19,610 bases of DNA, taken from the NCBI GenBank assembly GCA_030705695.1, contig JAUZPX010000030.1, forward strand, positions 1-19,610, given 5' to 3'. The notes beneath the pieces were generated by a model. The model made no database searches and had not been told where the DNA came from. It worked only from the letters and a program-made list of their open reading frames with translations. Of the stretch, positions 5,566 to 10,787 are shown piece after piece. The position numbers were made by a program, and so were the translations under genes. Each line of letters starts with the position of its first letter. The first letter of the stretch is position 1. The stretch is from Bacillota bacterium. GTDB taxonomy: Bacteria; Bacillota; Clostridia; Oscillospirales; Acutalibacteraceae.

Positions 5566-5646
5566 TTTAAAGTGAATTTCGTGCCGACCGATGAAGATTT
5601 GGAAAAGGCAAAAGAACTTGGCAAAGAATTTGCCGAAACACTTTAA
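5566..5646 (+). pseudogene. Orphaned C-terminal segment of fprA beyond the in-frame TGA
   Basis: In the same frame as fprA and without any indel, these codons give FKVNFVPTDEDL, then EKAKELGKEFAETL and TAA. This matches the closing strand and helix of A-type flavoproteins. It shows no decay apart from the TGA, so the change is recent, or is a sequencing error, or is read through. Confidence 0.8.
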
Positions 5647-5662
5647 TAAAATAATCAACAAG

Positions 5663-5697
5663 AAAAGAAGTACCAAATTCTTTGGTACTTCTTTTTT
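5663..5697. terminator. Bidirectional terminator between fprA and the ferritin-like gene
   Basis: AAAAGAAGTACCAAA, TTC loop, TTTGGTACTTCTTTT, with a T-run on the right and an A-rich side on the left. Perfect 15-base arms between two convergent genes. Confidence 0.9.
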
Positions 5698-5741
5698 AAA
5701 AATAAAAATAATATTTTAAAACTGTATTTGGTTGAAAAAAT

Positions 5742-6257
5742 TTAACGATGAGGAAAGTTTTTGTCGAGCAAAATCTGAAAAACCTCAATATGTCTGTATT
5801 CATCGATGATAATTCGTTTTAATACTTCCACGGTACTTACGTCATCTATTTTTTTGATTTGTTCCTCATATTTGCAAGCTGCTTTTTTCTCACCGTCAAT
5901 AGCCCGCTGAATAAGTGTTTTGAAATCAAGCGTATACGGGCAATATGAAGCGCTCCAGAATTTCATATGGTTATTTCGTGCTTTCCCAATTAAGCGTGGG
6001 TTTTCGCCGTGAAGCATTGCCATACGGGCAAAAATTTCAAGATGTTTCATTTCCTCCAAGCCGATTCTATGAAAAACATTAGATATTTCTGCACGTTCAT
6101 AGGTTACTATTCTGTTATAAAAATATGTAGATACAGCGGTCATTTCGGAATTTTTACCGCCCATGTTATCAAGCATCATACTACCGAAAAGTTTTCGTGG
6201 TTTATCTATTTTTATTTCAGGATACGACCCTACTGTTTTTTGAAACATGTCATCCAC
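5742..6257 (-). CDS. Ferritin-like diiron protein (rubrerythrin / manganese-catalase-like superfamily)
   Basis: About 171 residues forming a predicted four-helix bundle. The diiron or dimanganese ligands are visible as E38 (NSEMTA), E69-x-x-H72 (EEMKHLE), E123 (DGEKKAA) and E153-x-x-H156 (DEYRHIE), one per helix in the superfamily order. No rubredoxin-like C-x-x-C tail is present, so it is not a classical rubrerythrin; external rubredoxin could serve it. Known: this superfamily handles peroxide or oxygen or stores iron; the exact reaction cannot be read from sequence. Start: I take GTG at 6257, about 7 bases after AGGGAG. GTG 6266 is too close to that site and ATG 6253 rather far. The segment starting SYPEIKIDKP is typical of Clostridial ferritin-like proteins. 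It converges on fprA. Confidence 0.82.
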   Translation of the reverse strand: MDDMFQKTVGSYPEIKIDKPRKLFGSMMLDNMGGKNSEMTAVSTYFYNRIVTYERAEISNVFHRIGLEEMKHLEIFARMAMLHGENPRLIGKARNNHMKFWSASYCPYTLDFKTLIQRAIDGEKKAACKYEEQIKKIDDVSTVEVLKRIIIDEYRHIEVFQILLDKNFPHR

Positions 6258-6310
6258 GACAATCACTCCCTATTCCATACATTTTATGTTTATGAGAATT
6301 TTTTATGTCT

Positions 6311-6339
6311 ATAATGCAAGAATATGGACTTTTTTTCAA
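6311..6339 (-). promoter_or_regulatory. Candidate promoter of the ferritin-like gene
   Basis: On the minus strand, TTGAAA (6339-6334), a 17-base spacer, then CATTAT (6316-6311). Plausible SigA spacing; four of six match in the -10. The plus-strand TATAAT at 6310-6315 overlaps it and may serve rmuC, but lacks a clear -35. Confidence 0.4.
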
Positions 6340-6379
6340 AATCGTGATATCATTGGGCATGATCAATTGAGGAGGTAAT

Positions 6380-7729
6380 ATGTATATGCAATTTACAATT
6401 GAGTTGATTTTATTGATTTTTTCTTTGTTATTAAACGTGGTTGTCATTGCTTTACTTATACTTAAAAAGTCCTCAAATGTTGATTTAACCGAAGAATTTG
6501 AGAATTTTAGACGTATTAATGAAAATCAGCAAAGTTTACTTCGCCAGGAACTTACAATAACTACACAGACAGCAATGCGTTCTGTTGGCGATGTGCTGCA
6601 AAATAATCAAAAAGCGTTTACGGAATCTTTGATGGACAGTGTCCGTACTCTTGACCGTCATTTGATGGATAAACATGAGCTTTCTCAAAATCAAACGATG
6701 GATGCCTTTAAACAAATGGAAGAAAGATTTAAGACTTTTTCTCTTACGAGCGAGCAAAAGCTTAATCAGATTAGGGAATCAGTTGAACAACGCTTAAAAT
6801 ATTTGCAGGAAGACAACAATAAGAAGCTTGACGACATTAAAAATGTTGTAGACGAAAAACTACAAAAAACGCTTCAAGAGAAGATGACGCAAAGCTTCAG
6901 TCTTGTAAATGAACGTTTGGAGCAGGTTTATAAAGGACTAGGCGAGATGCAGAATCTTGCGGTTGGAGTGGGAGATCTTAAGAAAGTATTGTCAAACGTT
7001 AAAGCTCGTGGTGTAGTAGGCGAGTTCCAGCTTGGAGCGATTTTAACGGAAATTCTTTCGCCTGAACAGTATGCGACGAATGTTGCTACAAAAAGAGGTT
7101 CGAAAAATGTAGTTGAATTTGCAGTAAAATTGCCTAATGACGATAATTCCTTTATTTATTTGCCGATTGATTCAAAATTCCCCGGAGATACATATGCCGC
7201 ATTTCGTGATGCTTATGAAAGCGGAAATAAAGATGAAATTGAATTAGCCGTTAAAAAACTTATTGCGGTAATTAAAACAGAAGCTAAGGACATTCGTGAT
7301 AAATATATTGATCCGCCGAATACCACAGATTTTGCAATAATGTTTTTGCCTTTTGAAGGCTTGTACTCTGAAATTGTGAATATGGGACTTGTTGAGATTT
7401 TGCAGCGTGATTATAAAGTGAATATTGCTGGTCCAAGCACAATGGCGGCGTTGCTTAATAGCTTGCAAATGGGCTTTAAAACGCTTGCCGTGCAGCAGCG
7501 AAGCACCGAGGTTTGGAATATATTGGGCGCTGTTAAGACGGAATTCGATAATTTTGAAAAAGTGCTTACTGTAACACAGCAACGTTTAGATCAAGCAAAC
7601 AGTGAACTTGATAAGCTTGTCGGTGTACGTACCCGCCAGATTCAGAAAAAGCTGCGAGCCGTATCATCAAATTCACCATATCCTGTTTTTGACGATAAAA
7701 ACACAACTGATGAAAACGACATTGAATAA
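6380..7729 (+). CDS. rmuC: RmuC family DNA recombination/limitation protein
   Basis: 449 residues. An N-terminal membrane helix (about 7-28, IELILLIFSLLLNVVVIALLIL) is followed by a long charged coiled coil (about 35-205), then the RmuC domain: KARGVVGEFQLGAILTEIL, LPIDSKFPGD (the conserved DSKFP), TTDFAIMFLPFEGLYSEIV and GPSTMAALLNSLQMGFKTLA. Known: RmuC limits inversions at short inverted repeats in E. coli; the domain resembles PD-(D/E)-x-K nucleases, but the chemistry is unproven. Start: the first of two close ATGs (6380, 6386), both after GAGGAGG. It is transcribed alone; its transcript would end at the hairpin in front of sigG. Confidence 0.92.
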   Translation: MYMQFTIELILLIFSLLLNVVVIALLILKKSSNVDLTEEFENFRRINENQQSLLRQELTITTQTAMRSVGDVLQNNQKAFTESLMDSVRTLDRHLMDKHELSQNQTMDAFKQMEERFKTFSLTSEQKLNQIRESVEQRLKYLQEDNNKKLDDIKNVVDEKLQKTLQEKMTQSFSLVNERLEQVYKGLGEMQNLAVGVGDLKKVLSNVKARGVVGEFQLGAILTEILSPEQYATNVATKRGSKNVVEFAVKLPNDDNSFIYLPIDSKFPGDTYAAFRDAYESGNKDEIELAVKKLIAVIKTEAKDIRDKYIDPPNTTDFAIMFLPFEGLYSEIVNMGLVEILQRDYKVNIAGPSTMAALLNSLQMGFKTLAVQQRSTEVWNILGAVKTEFDNFEKVLTVTQQRLDQANSELDKLVGVRTRQIQKKLRAVSSNSPYPVFDDKNTTDENDIE

Positions 7730-7767
7730 AAAAGAATATAAAATACGGTTTTAATATTTAATTCCGT

Positions 7768-7797
7768 GTATGATTATCCCCCTTTTCGGTAATACTG
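7768..7797 (+). promoter_or_regulatory. Candidate SigF promoter for sigG
   Basis: GTATG (7768-7772), a 15-base spacer, GGTAATACTG (7788-7797). The -10 matches the SigF consensus as I recall it (GGNRAHAHTR) at all ten positions, and the -35 matches GYATA at four of five. The start would fall near 7804, inside the loop of the hairpin 7776-7825. SigF control of sigG is established in Bacillus. Confidence 0.6.
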
Positions 7798-7829
7798 ATT
7801 TTATCTGAATACCGAAATGGGGGATTTTT
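7776..7829 (+). terminator. Strong hairpin with T-run that ends rmuC and contains the sigG ribosome-binding site
   Basis: Left arm 7776-7791 (ATCCCCCTTTTCGGTA) pairs with right arm 7810-7825 (TACCGAAATGGGGGAT) at 15 of 16 positions, with an 18-base loop, followed by TTTTT at 7825-7829. The GGGGGA at 7819-7824 in the right arm is the only ribosome-binding site for the sigG ATG at 7830. Confidence 0.85.
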
Positions 7830-8612
7830 ATGCAGTACAATAAAGTTGAAATCTGCGGGGTAAATACCTCAAAAATCAAAGTCCTTAAAGAATCGGAAAA
7901 ACGTGAGCTTTTAAAGATTATAAAAAACGGAACCCCTAAGGAAGCTGCCAGAGCTCGTGACGAGATGGTAAACGGAAATCTTCGTTTGGTGCTTAGCGTT
8001 ATTCAACGTTTTACTAATCGAGGTGAAAATCTTGATGATCTGTTTCAGGTAGGTTGCATCGGTCTTATAAAAGCTATCGACAATTTCGACTCGAATTTGA
8101 TGGTTCGCTTTTCTACTTACGGCGTACCGATGATTGTCGGAGAAATAAGGCGTTATCTCCGTGACAATAACTCTATTCGTGTTAGCCGCTCAATGCGTGA
8201 TACTGCCTACAAAGCAATGCAGGTTAAGGAACAGATGACATCAAAAAACAACCGTGAGCCAACTATTGAGGAAATTGCAAAAGAGCTTGATCTTCCGAAG
8301 GAGGATGTTGTTTTGGCACTTGAAGCAATTGTAGAGCCTGTTTCGCTTTATGAACCTGTATTTTCAGACGGCAGCGACACGATATACGTAATGGATCAGG
8401 TTGGCGATAAAAACGACGATAAAAATTGGCTCGAAGAGATTGCGCTGAAAGAATCAATAGCAAGTTTATCGGACCGTGAGAAAAAGATTTTAAATCTTCG
8501 GTTTTTTCAGGGAAAAACTCAAATGGAAGTGGCAAATGAAATAGGTATAAGTCAAGCCCAAGTATCGAGAATAGAAAAAGGTGCATTGGAACATATCAAA
8601 AATGATATTTAA
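7830..8612 (+). CDS. sigG: RNA polymerase forespore sigma factor SigG
   Basis: 260-residue sigma-70 family factor that directs late forespore transcription after engulfment. The N-terminus MQYNKVEICGVNTSKIKVL carries the NKVEICGV-T-SK signature of SigG, not found in SigF or SigB. Region 2: NGNLRLVLSVIQRF, DDLFQVGCIGLIKAIDNFD, FSTYGVPMIVGEIRRYLRDN. Region 3: REPTIEEIAKELDLP. Region 4: LRFFQGKTQMEVANEIGISQ with the DNA-reading helix (QAQVSRIEK). Its 5' end is unusual: the weak GGGGGA site is inside a terminator-like hairpin and a SigF-type promoter starts in that hairpin's loop. spoIIGA/sigE, the usual neighbours in Bacillus, are absent here; rmuC is upstream. A strong terminator follows. Confidence 0.95.
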   Translation: MQYNKVEICGVNTSKIKVLKESEKRELLKIIKNGTPKEAARARDEMVNGNLRLVLSVIQRFTNRGENLDDLFQVGCIGLIKAIDNFDSNLMVRFSTYGVPMIVGEIRRYLRDNNSIRVSRSMRDTAYKAMQVKEQMTSKNNREPTIEEIAKELDLPKEDVVLALEAIVEPVSLYEPVFSDGSDTIYVMDQVGDKNDDKNWLEEIALKESIASLSDREKKILNLRFFQGKTQMEVANEIGISQAQVSRIEKGALEHIKNDI

Positions 8613-8634
8613 TTAATTAAAAAGCTTAAAATTC

Positions 8635-8679
8635 AATCAACCAAATGGTTACAGTTTTGTTACCAATTGGTTGATTTTT
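8635..8679 (+). terminator. Rho-independent terminator of sigG
   Basis: Arms of 18 bases (8635-8652 and 8659-8676) with two mismatches, six-base loop AGTTTT, then TTTTT. Its right arm also supplies the -35 of the next promoter. Confidence 0.9.
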
Positions 8680-8699
8680 ACTTATAAAAATGATATAAT
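8671..8699 (+). promoter_or_regulatory. SigA-type promoter of the yicC operon
   Basis: TTGATT (8671-8676), exactly 17 bases, then TATAAT (8694-8699) preceded by TGA (extended -10). This is the best vegetative promoter in the window. Predicted start about 8706, giving a leader of about 115 bases before yicC. Confidence 0.75.
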
Positions 8700-8770
8700 T
8701 ACTCCAAATGTTTATTTAAGCCGATTCAGTAAAAATCAATGATAATTGCTTTTTCGATTTAAAAAAATCA

Positions 8771-8788
8771 TATAGTTAATTAACTATA
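8771..8788. repeat. 18-bp perfect palindrome in the yicC leader
   Basis: TATAGTTAATTAACTATA is a perfect dyad about 65 bases downstream of the predicted start and 32 bases before the yicC ATG. It could be an operator; as RNA it would form only a weak AU stem. The rest of the leader shows no riboswitch or T-box signature I recognise. Confidence 0.5.
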
Positions 8789-8820
8789 AAATAAGAATAA
8801 CTAGAATAGAGGAAAAGTTA

Positions 8821-9699
8821 ATGATTAACAGCATGACAGGCTATGGCCGCTGCGAGGATATTACTCACGGCAGGCAAATTATTGTTGAAATAAAATCGGT
8901 GAATCATCGTTTTTTTGAATTTTCATGCAAATGCAGCAGGGCATACGGATTTTTGGAAGAAAAAATAAAATCGTATTTACAAAAGAATATTTCAAGAGGT
9001 AAAATCGACGTTTATGTTTCTGTGACTGCAAGCGATGAAAAAGCCGCAAATGTTTCTCTTAACCACAGCATTGCAGGCGGATATGTAAATGCAATGCGTG
9101 AGCTTGTTGATACATACGGATTGAAAGATGATCTCTCCGTTGCCACTCTTGCAAGAATAAATGATATTTTTACTGTTCTACGTACGCCCGAAGATGAAGA
9201 AGAGGTTTGGAGCGATGTCCAAAATGCAGTTGATATTGCGCTTAACAGCTTTGCTGCAATGCGCCGTGCAGAGGGTGCAAAATTAAAAGAAGACATTGAA
9301 AACAGAGCTAATAACATTTTAAATATTGTTGGAGAGATTGAGAAACGTTCTCCCGAAACAGTTAAACTCTATCGTGAACGTCTTACAGAGCGTATGAATG
9401 AGCTATTAAGCACAACAAGCATTGACCAGCAGCGGATTTTGACAGAAGCTGCCTTGTTTGCTGATAAAATTGCCGTAGATGAAGAAACAGTCCGCCTCCG
9501 CAGTCATTTTGCACAGATGCAGTCTTTCTTGAATTCAAGCGGTTCGGTTGGCCGTAAGCTTGATTTTATCGTTCAGGAAATGAACCGTGAAGCCAATACT
9601 ATTGGATCTAAAGTTCAGGATGCAGAGCTTGCTCATAAGGTAGTTGATATCAAAGCAGAAATTGAAAAAATACGTGAGCAAATTCAGAATATAGAGTAA
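8821..9699 (+). CDS. yicC: YicC/YloC family endoribonuclease
   Basis: 292 residues, the usual family length. Starts with the signature MINSMTGYGRCE, continues IIVEIKSVNHRFFE (the N-terminal domain) and ends in the conserved block GRKLDFIVQEMNREANTIGSK, then AHKVVDIKAEIEKIREQIQNIE. Known: YicC is an endoribonuclease; in E. coli it has been linked to degradation of the small RNA RyhB, while the Firmicute YloC role is less clear. AGAGGAAAAG before the ATG supports the start. It is the first gene of the long cluster that follows, as in other Firmicutes, and has its own strong promoter. Confidence 0.93.
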   Translation: MINSMTGYGRCEDITHGRQIIVEIKSVNHRFFEFSCKCSRAYGFLEEKIKSYLQKNISRGKIDVYVSVTASDEKAANVSLNHSIAGGYVNAMRELVDTYGLKDDLSVATLARINDIFTVLRTPEDEEEVWSDVQNAVDIALNSFAAMRRAEGAKLKEDIENRANNILNIVGEIEKRSPETVKLYRERLTERMNELLSTTSIDQQRILTEAALFADKIAVDEETVRLRSHFAQMQSFLNSSGSVGRKLDFIVQEMNREANTIGSKVQDAELAHKVVDIKAEIEKIREQIQNIE

Positions 9700-9741
9700 G
9701 TGAATTAGAGATTATTTATTCTGAATGCAGAAAGGATTCTT

Positions 9742-9993
9742 ATGAAGCTTATTCATATCGGATTTGGCAATATGGTATCGCTCGAGCGCATTGTGGCTGT
9801 AGTAAGCCCAGACTCGGCACCTATAAAGCGTATTATTGCTGAAGCGAAAGAGAAGAGTATATTAATAGACGCTAGTTACGGTCGAAAAACAAAGGCCGTA
9901 ATTATTGCCGATAGCGACCATGTCATTCTTTCTGCGCTTACTCCCGAAAAAATCGGAAGTCGGTCAGATTCGGAGGAAACAGAAGATGAGTAA
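9742..9993 (+). CDS. remA: RemA-family DNA-binding regulator (extracellular matrix regulator)
   Basis: 83 residues, DUF370/RemA family. Seen: MKLIHIGFGNMVSLERIVAV, SPDSAPIKRIIAEAKEKSILIDAS, YGRKTKAVIIADSDHVILSA and LTPEKI, collinear with the family. An acidic tail (GSRSDSEETEDE) follows the core. Known: in Bacillus subtilis RemA forms rings that bind clustered repeats and activates biofilm matrix and osmoprotection operons; its target here is unknown. AAAGGA precedes the ATG. Its end overlaps gmk by 8 bases, the usual Firmicute neighbour, suggesting translational coupling. Confidence 0.92.
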   Translation: MKLIHIGFGNMVSLERIVAVVSPDSAPIKRIIAEAKEKSILIDASYGRKTKAVIIADSDHVILSALTPEKIGSRSDSEETEDE

Positions 9994-10594
9994 CGGACTG
10001 TTAATTGTGCTTACTGGACCGTCAGGTGTAGGAAAAGGTACGGTTTTAAGTGAGCTTTTGAAAATTGACAAGAATATTAAGCTGTCTGTATCTGCTACAA
10101 CACGAACACCTCGTACAGGCGAAAAAGACGGCTGCGAATACTACTTTATGTCAAAAAAAGAGTTTGAAAAATTAATTGATGACGAAGGAGTTTTGGAATA
10201 CGCCGAATATTGCGGTAATTATTACGGTACTCCGAGGACTCCTGTATTTGATATGTTAAACGACGGAAAAGATGTAATTCTTGAAATTGAGGTACAAGGC
10301 GCCCGTCAGGTGCGGAAAAGTTTTAAAGACTGTGTAAGCATTTTTATAATGCCGCCATCACATAAAGAACTTTGCAAGCGTTTGGAAGGCAGAGGAACCG
10401 AAGATAAGGCAACCGTTGAAAAACGCATGAATGCTGCGTTAAGCGAAATCAAAGAAGCTGTTAATTTCGATTATGTTGTGGTAAACGATAAGGTTCCCGA
10501 ATGTGTGAATCGTATCTTAGGTATAATTCAATCTGAAAAATTGCGGGCAAAAAGAAATAAAATTTTTATAAAGGATGTGCTTGTTAATGCATAG
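9986..10594 (+). CDS. gmk: Guanylate kinase
   Basis: 202 residues; phosphorylates GMP to GDP with ATP in purine nucleotide metabolism. Seen: P-loop GPSGVGKGT (11-19), SVSATTRTPRTGEKDG (GMP-binding region), EYAEYCGNYYGTPRTPV, ILEIEVQGARQVR (nucleotide-binding strand) and FIMPPS, then LEGRGTE with the lid. Start: ATG at 9986, with CGGAGGAA 7 bases upstream inside remA, overlapping remA by 8 bases. The frame is open further upstream, but that part is remA in another frame. Its end overlaps rpoZ by 8 bases. Confidence 0.96.
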   Translation: MSNGLLIVLTGPSGVGKGTVLSELLKIDKNIKLSVSATTRTPRTGEKDGCEYYFMSKKEFEKLIDDEGVLEYAEYCGNYYGTPRTPVFDMLNDGKDVILEIEVQGARQVRKSFKDCVSIFIMPPSHKELCKRLEGRGTEDKATVEKRMNAALSEIKEAVNFDYVVVNDKVPECVNRILGIIQSEKLRAKRNKIFIKDVLVNA

Positions 10595-10787
10595 ACCATC
10601 AGTTGACGACATGATAAACGGAAAAGTGAGCAAATATTCTTTAGTAATTGCTGTTGCTAAACGTGCAAGAGAGATTGCTGCCGATTTTGATGACGGATAC
10701 GTTCATGATGAAAAGCCGGTTATCATTGCTACCGAAGAATTTAAAGATCATAAATACGCTATACTTGAGCCAGACGAAGATGAATGA
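10587..10787 (+). CDS. rpoZ: RNA polymerase omega subunit
   Basis: 66 residues. Begins MHRPSVDDMINGKVSKYSLV and continues VAKRAREIA, with the conserved omega core (K-Y-x-L-V-x-x-x-A-K-R-A-R). Then KPVIIATEEFKDHKYAILEPDEDE, where K-P-V-x-x-A-x-x-E is the second conserved block. Omega binds the beta' subunit and helps RNA polymerase assembly. ATG at 10587 is preceded by AAGGA with an 11-base gap; an in-frame ATG at 10575 directly abuts that site and is less likely. It overlaps gmk by 8 bases and priA by 8 bases. In many Firmicutes coaBC follows rpoZ; here priA does. Confidence 0.93.
   Translation: MHRPSVDDMINGKVSKYSLVIAVAKRAREIAADFDDGYVHDEKPVIIATEEFKDHKYAILEPDEDE

Noticed and set aside
6349..6370. 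ATCAT/ATGAT repeat and TCAATTGA before rmuC
   Set aside because: Short imperfect dyads in AT-rich DNA; no match to the palindrome at 3747 and no positional support.
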